This document shows positions 37,257 to 45,368 of a stretch of DNA of 64,000 nt, piece after piece. The stretch is from assembly GCA_019637095.1 (NCBI GenBank), contig JAHBWG010000001.1:124001-188000 (forward strand), read 5' to 3'. A program made the translations under genes and the position numbers. The notes beneath the pieces are model-generated. The model saw only the letters and a list, made by a program, of their open reading frames with translations. It ran no database searches and was not told where the DNA came from. This DNA is from Sandaracinaceae bacterium. GTDB lineage: Bacteria; Myxococcota_A; Polyangia; Polyangiales; Sandaracinaceae. Position 1 is the first letter of the stretch, and every line of letters starts with the position of its first letter.

Positions 37257-38985
37257 GTGACGGTTCAGCCCGGCGGGCTCCAGTACGGTCGCTACGAGAC
37301 GTTGTTCCCCATCGCGGTAGGCGGCATGGCGGAGGTCTACGCCGCGCGCTCGCTCGGCGAAGCCGGCTTCTCGAAGCTCGTCGCGCTCAAGCGCATGAAG
37401 CCGGAGCTCGCGAACGACCCGCGCTTCGTCAGCATGTTCCTCGACGAAGGCCGCATGGCCGCGAACATCTCGAGCCCGAACGTCGTCTCGACGCTCGACC
37501 TCGGCCGCGCGGACGACAACTCCCTCTTTCTGGTGATGGAGCTCGTGACCGGCGTGTCGGTCGCGAACCTCCTCCACGAGCTGATGGTCCGCGGGGAGCG
37601 CATCCCGGTCGAGATCGCCGTCGAGATCATCGCGCAGGCGGCCAACGGCCTGCACGACGCGCACGAGGCGTGCGCGCCGACGGGCGAGCCGCTCGGCATC
37701 GTCCACCGCGACTGCTCGCCCCACAACATCCTCGTCGACGTCGGCGGTCAGGTGAAGATCACCGACTTCGGCATCGCCAAGGCGATGGAGCGCCAGACCG
37801 AGAGCCAGCACGGCGAGATGAAGGGCAAGCTCGCGTACCTCAGCCCCGAGCAGGCGCGCGGCAACCCGGTCGACCGCCGCTGCGACGTCTTCATCCTCGG
37901 CGTCTGCGCGTGGGAGCTGCTGACGCAGCTGCGCCTCTTCGACGCGGGCACCGCCGTCGAGGTCCTCCACAAGATCGTCGCGATGAAGATCCCCTCGATC
38001 GACGAGCTGCGCGCGGACGTGCCCCGCCCCGTGGCCGACGCGATCGAGCAGGCGCTCCAGCGCGAGCCGGACGATCGCTTCTCGACGGCGCGCGCGTTCG
38101 GTCAGGCGCTGCTCTACGCGATCGGCGACCGCCGCCCGACGCGCGCGCAGCTCGGCGCGTTCGTCCGCCGCTACGGCGGCCTGCGGCTCACGGACATGGA
38201 GCGGCGGATCCGCGAGACCTTCGGCACCAAGTCGAGGCCGCGCGAGGCCTCGGTCTCCGAGGCGTCTCCGATCCCGCTGACGAAGCGCCTCGAGGGCCTG
38301 CCGCCCTCGCCCTTCGCGAGCGAGACGCCGTCGGACGCGCCCGCGGCCGCGGGGCTCCCGCCGCTCGCGGGGCTCGATCCCCTGCTCGGCGGCGCGACGA
38401 TCCAGGACCTGCCGCCGTTCGGGACGATCGATCCTCCGGACACGATCCCGACGCAGGCGCTCCAGGGCGTGCAGATCGAGCTCGGCCCGCCGCCGGATCC
38501 CGCGCCGCCGCCGACGCGCGTGCCTCCCAGCGCGCGCCGTCCGCCGCCGGATCGATCGATCCCGGCCATCCCGACCCGCCGCTCGTTCACGGCGTTCGCG
38601 ATCCTGAGCGCCACCGCGCTCGCGATCGCCGCGGGCGTCGGCGCCGCGTGGCTCTTGCGCAGCGACGCGCCGGGGCGCCCGGTGGCACCCGCGGACGCGG
38701 CCGTCGGAGCGCACGTGCTCCCCGCGCCGGCGCCCGCGCCGCCTCCTCCGACCACCGCGCCCGCGCCGCGCACCGCCTGTGCGACGGTCGTCGCGCGCCC
38801 CAGCCGCCGCCGGGGATCGCGTCGAGGCGCTCGCCGCCTCCGAGGCGGCGCCCGTCACGCCCGCGAACGTGGCGCCGCGACGCGGCCTCGCGCGCCCGGA
38901 GCCGGCCGTCGCGCCGCGGACCGTCCGCGGCGACCGGGTACCCAGCGGCGATCGCCAGGCCGCGTTCGAGGAGATTCCCTGGTAG
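37257..38985 (+). CDS. Membrane Ser/Thr protein kinase (C-terminus frameshifted)
   Basis: About 575 residues from GTG 37257. Kinase domain at residues 12-275: glycine loop IAVGGMAEVYAAR, Lys45, catalytic loop HRDCSPHN (H150-R151-D152), DFG at 170-172, SPEQARG in place of APE. The domain is followed by a Pro-rich juxtamembrane region and a single transmembrane segment (444-466, FTAFAILSATALAIAAGVGAA), with about 100 extracytoplasmic residues. After about base 38790 the kinase frame turns into Arg-rich shadow, while coding-like sequence (APAAAGDRVEALAASEAA ... FEEIPW, stop 38983-38985) continues in the next frame; adding one CG in GTCGCGCG near 38793 restores it. Pkn2-type signalling; targets unknown. 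Confidence 0.85.
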
Positions 38986-38995
38986 CTTAGGCGTG

Positions 38996-40216
38996 ATGCG
39001 CGGGACGATCTGGCTCTCGGTGGTGCTCGCCCTGGCGAGCGGGTGCGACCTCCTCGGCGGTGACGACACGGCGCCGCCGCCGCCGCCGCCCGACCCCGCG
39101 CTCGCGCCGCCGACACCCGCCGGAGGCGGGAGCGACTCGACCGGCTCGACGGGTGATGGCAACTCGGGCGGCGCGGGCAACACGCTGCGCATCCCCGGCC
39201 TCGAGGGGCTCGAGATCCCCCTGCCCATCCCGAACCCGAACCGCCCCGACCCCTCGCCGCCCGCGCGCGGCTCGCTCGCCGCGGCGCCCCCGGGCTCGTT
39301 CGACGCGCGCGGCTTCCTCACGCGGGCCTTCATCGAGCAAGAGGCCGAGCGCGTCCACCAGGCGCTCGTCGCGGCGCTCGACGAGCGCGAGCGCGGCCAG
39401 GTGCAGGCGATCCCGTTCGAGATCGTGCAACAGGACGAGCCGAACGCGGCCGCGGGCTGCACGCGCGCGGATCGCCGCGCGGTCATGATGATCACGACCT
39501 CCATGCTCGAGGTGATCGCGGGCATCAGCGAGACGAAGGCCTACGACGAGCAGGCGAGCACGACGAGCTACGAGACGTACGTGAACGCGGTCGTCCAGGA
39601 GGTGCGCGCCGGGCGCGCCGCGCACGGCGTCGACCCCAACGCGCACCAGGCGCCCTGGGCCACCGACGCGCACAAGGTGGCGCGACAAGTCCATTTGTTC
39701 GATCAGCAGGTCGCGTTCATCCTCGGCCACGAGCTCGCGCACCACTACCGCGGCCACACGAACTGCGTGAGCGGGCGGACCGACGCGGAGGTGCAGCGCG
39801 ACGAGCTCGCGCTCATCCTCTCGCGCACCGTGCCGCCGTTCGGACAGCCGCGCGAGGTCGAGTCGGACATGTGGGGCCTCGTCAACGTGCTCGAGGCGGG
39901 GCGCACGCGGACGGGCGGCACGTGGACCGAGGAAGGCGCCTTGCTCAACCTCGACTTCTTCCGCCGCGTCGCCGACCGCGGCGGCCAGGAGCTCGTGATG
40001 GCGTTCCTCTCGACCCACCCGCCGAGCGTCGTGCGCATCCCGATCGTGCGCTCGACGGCGCAGCAGTGGACGCCGGGCTACCGGCCGCCGCGCATGCCCG
40101 TCCCCGGTGAGGGCGAGGCGGGCGGCCTGCGGATCCCCGAGGGCCTCCCCATCCCCGAGGGCCTCCCCATCCCGCGCGACCTGCCGATCCCGCTCCCCTT
40201 CCCGCGCAGCAACTGA
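38996..40216 (+). CDS. Lipoprotein metalloprotease, M48-like
   Basis: 406 residues from ATG 38996 (MRGTIWLSVVLALASGC lipobox). An acidic/Pro linker with PLPIPNPNRP leads to a peptidase core: FDQQVAFILGHELAHHYRGHTNC with the zinc site HELAHH at 245-250, and ESDMWGLVNVLEAG supplying the third-ligand Glu (E-x-x-x-D) as in M48. The C-terminal tail has repeated IPEGLPIPEGLPIPRDLPIPLPFP units. Likely faces the periplasm or outer-membrane surface; processes proteins. It starts 11 bp after the kinase stop, so may be co-transcribed. Followed at once by hairpin repeat B. Confidence 0.88.
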   Translation: MRGTIWLSVVLALASGCDLLGGDDTAPPPPPPDPALAPPTPAGGGSDSTGSTGDGNSGGAGNTLRIPGLEGLEIPLPIPNPNRPDPSPPARGSLAAAPPGSFDARGFLTRAFIEQEAERVHQALVAALDERERGQVQAIPFEIVQQDEPNAAAGCTRADRRAVMMITTSMLEVIAGISETKAYDEQASTTSYETYVNAVVQEVRAGRAAHGVDPNAHQAPWATDAHKVARQVHLFDQQVAFILGHELAHHYRGHTNCVSGRTDAEVQRDELALILSRTVPPFGQPREVESDMWGLVNVLEAGRTRTGGTWTEEGALLNLDFFRRVADRGGQELVMAFLSTHPPSVVRIPIVRSTAQQWTPGYRPPRMPVPGEGEAGGLRIPEGLPIPEGLPIPRDLPIPLPFPRSN

Positions 40217-40312
40217 GTCTCCGTTGGCCGAGGCGTGCTTCGCACCCCCCCTCGGCCAACGGCCATCGCTGCGCGATGGCCTGGCCTCGAGTGGCGCCGT
40301 CAGCGATCAATC
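40217..40312. repeat. Dispersed hairpin-cluster repeat, copy B
   Basis: Directly after the protease stop. Hairpin 1: CCGTTGGCCGAGG (40221-40233) pairs with CCTCGGCCAACGG (40250-40262), enclosing GTGCTTCGCAC. Hairpin 2: GGCCATCGC-TGC-GCGATGGCC (40261-40281). The core 40247-40290 is identical over 44 bp to 50189-50232 in copy C, about 10 kb away. No U-run follows, so it is not a standard terminator. Confidence 0.85.
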
Positions 40313-40331
40313 GACAGGTTTCGAAGGGAGC

Positions 40332-40847
40332 TCAGAGCACCTCGGGTTGCCCGAGATCGTGGCCCCAGACGCGCACGTTGCGGAGCCGCGCGAGCGGGAG
40401 CGCGAACGCGACGTTGACGGTGTGCCGCGAGCGCGGGTGCACCGTGAAGTCGCCCGGCCGCTCGCGGTCCGGGTACGCGACCTCGTCCGCGTCGAGCGCG
40501 AGGACCGCGCCCGCGTCGCCGAGGTGCGTGATCCGCAGCGGCTGGTCGGTGTCGTTGCCGAAGCGCAGCGTCACCACCGTCTGCTCGCCCTCCGCGCGCG
40601 CGACGACGAGCTCGAGTGAGCCGCGCGAGGCGAGCTGCTCGTACGTGCTCACGACCTGCGCGCCATCGGTGGAGGTCGACCCCTCGCGACCGGACCGGAT
40701 CCCCTTGGCGATCCCCGAGCCGATCCCACGCCCGACCTCGACGGTCCGCTCGACGCCCGTCGCCGTCACCTGCTCGGCGGTCTCGCTGCTGCAGCCGCCC
40801 GCGAGGACCCACGCGATCGCCAACACCCCCAGCTTCGCACGACACAT
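40332..40847 (-). CDS. Lipoprotein, function unknown
   Basis: 171 residues from ATG 40847 ([19 protein letters not shown] lipobox). After a helix with [23 protein letters not shown] the rest is one beta domain with [39 protein letters not shown], and a close [20 protein letters not shown], the fold of small periplasmic Ig-like proteins. Convergent with the M48 protease across hairpin repeat B and divergent from the zinc-ribbon gene (94 bp). No family recognised. Confidence 0.75.
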   Translation of the reverse strand: MCRAKLGVLAIAWVLAGGCSSETAEQVTATGVERTVEVGRGIGSGIAKGIRSGREGSTSTDGAQVVSTYEQLASRGSLELVVARAEGEQTVVTLRFGNDTDQPLRITHLGDAGAVLALDADEVAYPDRERPGDFTVHPRSRHTVNVAFALPLARLRNVRVWGHDLGQPEVL

Positions 40848-40941
40848 CGGCCCGACTCCTTGGTGAGGACAGCGCGAGTCTGGCCCGCGCGCAGGCGGAC
40901 CGCCAGCGCCGCGCGCGGACGCGCGATGCTATCCTCGGCGC

Positions 40942-41307
40942 ATGCGGATGAGCCCCTGCCCCGACTGCGCCCGCCACGTCCGCGACGACGGCGGCGCGTG
41001 TCCGTTCTGCGGCTCCGTCGCGCCGCGCCCCGCGCCGCGCGAGCCGCGGCGGACCGCGCGACCGGTCACCCGCGCCGCGCTCTTCCTCGCGGGCGTGCTC
41101 GGCGCCGGCGCGTGCGGCGATGGCGATCGCGCCGAGCCGGCGCCGCGCGGCGGCGCGGCGTCGAGCGACGGCGAGGAAGACGACCCGGGCATGGCCGACA
41201 TCTACGGCGGCCCGCCCGCGCCCGTCGACGAGGACCCGGCCTCGGACGAGGGGATGCAGGTCGAGGCCTACGGCGCGCCCGCGCCGCCGCCCGACACCGT
41301 CGAGTGA
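40942..41307 (+). CDS. Zinc-ribbon / lipobox small protein (second copy of the architecture)
   Basis: 121 residues from ATG 40942. N-terminal double CX2C ribbon: C6, C9, C20, C23 with exactly ten residues between pairs, as in the protein at 24541. Basic linker [15 protein letters not shown], hydrophobic [15 protein letters not shown] with a lipobox-like Cys at 58, and an acidic/Gly tail ([21 protein letters not shown]) without MopE loops. The signal/ribbon topology puzzle is the same: cleavage at the Cys would remove the ribbon. Overlaps the Sir2 gene by GTGA, so translation of the two is coupled. Function unknown; a membrane-tethered zinc or redox sensor is one possibility. Confidence 0.75.
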   Translation: MRMSPCPDCARHVRDDGGACPFCGSVAPRPAPREPRRTARPVTRAALFLAGVLGAGACGDGDRAEPAPRGGAASSDGEEDDPGMADIYGGPPAPVDEDPASDEGMQVEAYGAPAPPPDTVE

Positions 41308-42131
41308 GCGCCGGCTTCGACGCGCTCGCGGGGCTGCTCGAGCACGCGCGCGTCGCGGTGCTGACGGGCGCGGGCTGCTCGACGGAGAGCGGCATCCCCG
41401 ACTACCGCGGGCCCGAGACGCGGCGCCGCGCGCGCTCGCCGATCCGCTTCGCGGAGTTCGTGAAGGACGAGGCGGGGCGCCAGCGCTACTGGGCGCGGGC
41501 GTTCGTGGGCTGGGAGCGCCTCGCGGACAAGCGCCCGAACGCCGCGCACGAGGCGCTCGCGCACATGGAGCGCGCGGGCCTGCTCACCGGGCTCGTCACG
41601 CAGAACGTCGACCGGCTCCACCACGCGGCCGGCTCCGAGGCGGTGGTCGAGCTCCACGGCGCGCTCGCCGACGTGCGCTGCCTCGCGTGCGGCGCGCTCG
41701 AGCCGCGCGACGGCCTCCAGGCGCGCCTCGACGCGCTCAACCCGGGCTGGCGCGCGCTCCGCGCCGAGCAGGCGCCGGACGGAGACGCGGAGCTCTCGTC
41801 CGAGCTCGTCGCGCGCTTCGTCGTCGCCGACTGCGCGCGCTGCGGCGGCCCCCTCAAGCCCGACGTCGTCTTCTTCGGCGAGGCCGTGCCGCGCGAGCGG
41901 GTCGAGCGCGCCTACGCGATGGTCGACGCGGCCGACGCGCTCCTCGTCGTCGGCAGCTCCCTCGCCGTGTTCAGCGGCTACCGCTTCGTCAAGCGCGCGC
42001 ACGCGCGCGGGCAGCCGATCGCGATCGTGAACCTCGGCGCGAGCCGCGGCGACGCGCTCGCGGACGTGGTCGTCGACGCGCGCGCCGGCGAGGTCCTGCC
42101 CCGCCTCGCCGCGCGGCTCTCCCGCCCCTAA
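41304..42131 (+). CDS. Sir2-family NAD-dependent protein deacylase
   Basis: 275 residues from GTG 41304. All sirtuin motifs are present: [18 protein letters not shown] (G-A-G-x-S-x-x-S-G-I-P-D-Y-R), [23 protein letters not shown] with catalytic His118, the zinc Cys pairs C126/C129 and C177/C180, KPDVVFFGE and [14 protein letters not shown], and the end AIVNLG. It removes acyl groups from protein Lys, using NAD. It resembles the SIRT4-like class by the longer zinc module. Cytoplasmic. Coupled to the zinc-ribbon protein upstream. Confidence 0.93.
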   Translation: MSAGFDALAGLLEHARVAVLTGAGCSTESGIPDYRGPETRRRARSPIRFAEFVKDEAGRQRYWARAFVGWERLADKRPNAAHEALAHMERAGLLTGLVTQNVDRLHHAAGSEAVVELHGALADVRCLACGALEPRDGLQARLDALNPGWRALRAEQAPDGDAELSSELVARFVVADCARCGGPLKPDVVFFGEAVPRERVERAYAMVDAADALLVVGSSLAVFSGYRFVKRAHARGQPIAIVNLGASRGDALADVVVDARAGEVLPRLAARLSRP

Positions 42132-42141
42132 GCTGGCGAGC

Positions 42142-42393
42142 ATGTGGGCGTACGTGATCCCGATCGCGGGCCTCGTCCTCGCCGGCGTCGGCGTGCTCGT
42201 CGCGGTGACGCCCGCGCAGACGCTCCTGCGCTTCGACCGCAAGACCGGGCACTTCCTCTATCGCACGGCCCCCGATCACGAGACCGGGCTGCGCCGGGCG
42301 GCCGTCTTCTATCGCCTCTTCGGCGTCGGCTTCGCGCTCTTTGCGCTCGCGTGGAGCGCGCTCGTCACCTACCTCGCAGCGTCGAGCGACTGA
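42142..42393 (+). CDS. Small membrane protein, two TM segments
   Basis: 83 residues. Hydrophobic helices at 4-24 (YVIPIAGLVLAGVGVLVAV) and 59-78 (FGVGFALFALAWSALVTYL) with a charged 30-residue loop (RFDRKTGHFLYRTAPDHETGLRRAAVFYR). No recognised family. It follows the Sir2 gene by 10 bp and ends 10 bp before the convergent caspase gene. Confidence 0.7.
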   Translation: MWAYVIPIAGLVLAGVGVLVAVTPAQTLLRFDRKTGHFLYRTAPDHETGLRRAAVFYRLFGVGFALFALAWSALVTYLAASSD

Positions 42394-42403
42394 GCGCCGC
42401 TCG

Positions 42404-45238
42404 TCAGCGGCGCACGGCCCAGAGCACGTCGGTCGTGGGCACTGCGCCGCGGTCGATCACGAGGTGCTGGTAACCGCTCGACATCCGCACATCCGAGGCA
42501 TGCAAACCGAATTGACGCCACGTGTAGTGCGTGAGCTCGCCGACGGTGAGGATGTCGTTGCGCGGGTCGTTGTCCGCCTCGCCCTGGATCCCGAGCCGCA
42601 GGAAGTGCGAGAGGTAGCCGCCCGCCTGGAAGTTGCTCGCGACGGCGCTCGTCACGTCCTCCTCGCTCGAGAACATCCCCACGCGACCGGGGCGCGTGAT
42701 CACGTCTTTGGCGAAGCCGCCCGCGAAGCACGCGTCGATCGCGACGAGCGCGACGCGCGCGCGGATGGTGTCGAAGATCTGCCCGAGCTCGTCGTCCATC
42801 AGGCGGCCGTCGTAGAGCATGAGGTACTCGTCGCGACCGTCGATCTCGCGCGTGTCGCCGCTCGAGTCGGTCTGCCCGCCGTGGCCCGAGTAGAAGAACA
42901 CGAGCACGTCGTCGGGCTGGATGCGCGACGCGATCGTCTGCAACGCCTGGCGGACCGCGGCGACGGTGACCTGCGCGTCCGTGAACAAGAACTCCTGGCT
43001 CGAAGGCATGTTGCCCTGGTTGCGCACCGCCTCCGCGAGCTTGCGCGCGTCGTTCGCGCACTCGGGCAGATCGTTCGTCGAGCCGGGGTAGTCGGTGATG
43101 CCGGCGAAGAGGCCCCAGACGCGGCCGACCTCGCCGCTCGGCGCGGCGCCCGGTGGCGTGCCCGGCGCGGCGACGGGCGGGCTCGGCGGCGCGACGACCG
43201 ACGGCCCCTCGGTCACACGCAGCGTGTAGCGCCCCGTCTCACCCGGCCGGTAGCTCGTGACGAGGATCTCGTAGTCGCCGGGCTCGGCCACGGGGATGTC
43301 GATGCCGCTGTTCAGGCCCTGCCCCGGCGTGAGGTCGTCGTTGTCGTCCTGGTGGCCGCTCGGCGAGCGCACGATGAGGTACGTGTCGAAGTCGGTCGAC
43401 TCGAGGCGGATCGACACCGCGCTCTGCGGCGTGAACCGCATCGGGTAGTGGTCGACGAACTCTCCCGTCCGCAGCGTGCGGTCGCCCTGCGCGAGCGTCC
43501 CCTGCTCGACGCGCGCGGCGCCGCTCGGCGGCGAGCCCGCGGTGGGCGCGCTCGGCGCGGTCGGCGCGCTCGGCGGCGTCGCGTCGCCGCCGCCGCCGCG
43601 CACGACCAGCGTATAGCGGCCCGTCTCGCCGGGCCGATAGCTCGTGACGATGACGCGCCACGTCCCGGCCTCCTGCGTCTGGAAGTCCATCCCCGCGTTC
43701 AGCGTCTGGCCGGGGATCATGTCGTCGTTGTCGCGCTGCGGGCCGCTGGGCGGGTGCACGATCAGGTACGAGTCGAACTCGGTCGACTGCGCCTCGAGGT
43801 GGATGCGCGCGCCCGCCGGCCAGTCGAAGCGGTGCTCGTCCGAGAACTCGCCGCTCTGGAGCGTGCGGTCCCCCGCGCGCAGCTCGCCCTCGATGCGCTG
43901 CTCGCCCCCCGCGGCGCCGCTCGGCGTCGGTGACGGAGCGCCCGGCGCCGCGGCCGCCGGCGCGTCGCGCGGCGAGAGCACCTTCAGCTCGTACGGGCCC
44001 GTCTCGCCCGCGCGGTAGCTCGTGGCGACGATGCGATAAGTGCCCGCCTCGGTGAGCGGCACGTCGACACGCGAGTTGAGCGTCCCGCCGAAGTCGTCGT
44101 TCTCCCAGTGCGCGCCGCTCGGTCCGTCGACGCGGAGGTAGCAGTCGAACGCGGACGACTCGAGCTCGATCGCCACCGTCTCGCCGGGCTGCGCCACGGT
44201 GAGCTCGTAGACGTCGTAGTGCTCGCCGCTCGGCAGGCGCGCGTCGGTCGCGGAGAGGTTGCCGTTGAGCCGATCGCCGAGGCGGACGGGGAGCGCGCGC
44301 TCGGTCCCGGCCGCGGCCGCCTGCCCCGGCGGCGGCGGCGTGTCGCCGCCGGGATCGCCCGAGCGCGTGGTCCCCGCGAGCTGGCTCACGATCTGCGTGA
44401 ACTGATGGTGGGCGCGCGCGAGGAGCGGCTGCGCCGCGCTCCCGCGGCTGACCTCGACGCGGTACGCGAGCCCCGGCGCGCCGCTCACGCGCAGGCGGTA
44501 GCTGCCCGCGTCGGCGCCCTGATACGCGCCGTCCTGCGGCGAGAGCGCGGCTCCGCTCGGGCTCACGACGGACGTCGAGGGCGCGGCGCCGCCGCGCGCG
44601 CTCACCGCGATGCGGACCGGCCCGTCGGCGCGCACCACGTACGCGTCGCCGTCGCCGCTGACCGTTCCGTCCACCGTCTGCCCCGCGACCAGGAACGGGA
44701 CGTCGGGCTCCGCGCCGTCCGCGCCGACGCGCCGCGCGACGAGCTGGTAGCCGCCGAGCCCCTGGCCGCCGTAGCTGCGGACCTCGATCTTCATCGAGCC
44801 CGCCGTCGGCGAGAGGAGCTCGATCCGCGACCGCGTCCGGTCGCCCTGCCAGTCGTCGTTCACGAGCGTGCCGCCCCCGGGCGGCGTCACCTCGAGGATC
44901 GGATCGAACGCGCTCGAGCTCAGCTCGACGAGGACGCGATCGTTGGCGCGAACGTCGACGAAGAACCGATCGAAGCGGCCGCGGCCGTCGCTCGGGTCGC
45001 TCGCGTCGAGCGCGCCGGCCTGCTCGAGGAGCGGCCCGGTCGCCGACGGCGCCGGCGTCGCAGGGGCCGGCTCGCGCTCGCGCTCCGCGTCGCTCCCGCC
45101 GCCGCAGGACGTCGCGAGCCACGAGGCGGCGAGCGCGGCGACCCAGCGCCCTCGCGACGCCCACCACCACGGACGAGCGCTCCTCGGGGTGAGCGTACCA
45201 GGAGCGATCGAGGCCGCGGCGGAGCCATCCCGTCTCAT
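42404..45238 (-). CDS. Caspase-family (C14) lipoprotein with five PPC domains
   Basis: 944 residues from ATG 45238; signal RWVAALAASWLATSC ends in a lipobox. Then five PPC-like (pre-peptidase C-terminal) beta domains; the last three are clearest, each with a D-x-Y-L-x-V-x-x-P-S-G core, N-D-D, and a closing Y-R-(P/A)-G-E-T-G-x-Y strand (ATSYRAGETGPY, VTSYRPGETGRY twice), joined by Ala/Pro linkers. Residues 700-930 are a caspase domain: FAGITDYPGSTNDLPECANDA, the His in VLVFFYSGHGGQ (H786) and the Cys in VALVAIDACFAGGF (C837). PPC domains normally sit beside secreted proteases. The placement suggests an extracytoplasmic Arg/Lys- or Asp-directed protease, with a role in predation, signalling or cell death open. 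Confidence 0.92.
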   Translation of the reverse strand: MRRDGSAAASIAPGTLTPRSARPWWWASRGRWVAALAASWLATSCGGGSDAEREREPAPATPAPSATGPLLEQAGALDASDPSDGRGRFDRFFVDVRANDRVLVELSSSAFDPILEVTPPGGGTLVNDDWQGDRTRSRIELLSPTAGSMKIEVRSYGGQGLGGYQLVARRVGADGAEPDVPFLVAGQTVDGTVSGDGDAYVVRADGPVRIAVSARGGAAPSTSVVSPSGAALSPQDGAYQGADAGSYRLRVSGAPGLAYRVEVSRGSAAQPLLARAHHQFTQIVSQLAGTTRSGDPGGDTPPPPGQAAAAGTERALPVRLGDRLNGNLSATDARLPSGEHYDVYELTVAQPGETVAIELESSAFDCYLRVDGPSGAHWENDDFGGTLNSRVDVPLTEAGTYRIVATSYRAGETGPYELKVLSPRDAPAAAAPGAPSPTPSGAAGGEQRIEGELRAGDRTLQSGEFSDEHRFDWPAGARIHLEAQSTEFDSYLIVHPPSGPQRDNDDMIPGQTLNAGMDFQTQEAGTWRVIVTSYRPGETGRYTLVVRGGGGDATPPSAPTAPSAPTAGSPPSGAARVEQGTLAQGDRTLRTGEFVDHYPMRFTPQSAVSIRLESTDFDTYLIVRSPSGHQDDNDDLTPGQGLNSGIDIPVAEPGDYEILVTSYRPGETGRYTLRVTEGPSVVAPPSPPVAAPGTPPGAAPSGEVGRVWGLFAGITDYPGSTNDLPECANDARKLAEAVRNQGNMPSSQEFLFTDAQVTVAAVRQALQTIASRIQPDDVLVFFYSGHGGQTDSSGDTREIDGRDEYLMLYDGRLMDDELGQIFDTIRARVALVAIDACFAGGFAKDVITRPGRVGMFSSEEDVTSAVASNFQAGGYLSHFLRLGIQGEADNDPRNDILTVGELTHYTWRQFGLHASDVRMSSGYQHLVIDRGAVPTTDVLWAVRR

Positions 45239-45368
45239 GGCGAGCAGGATAACCTCCCGCCGCCCGCCGCGGCGCGCCCGCGAGTTTCATGCCGATGACG
45301 GCCGCGCGCGGGGCTCGTCACAGCGCGGCTTGACACCACGGCGCGCGCCCGCGTACGTGTCGCGCCGC

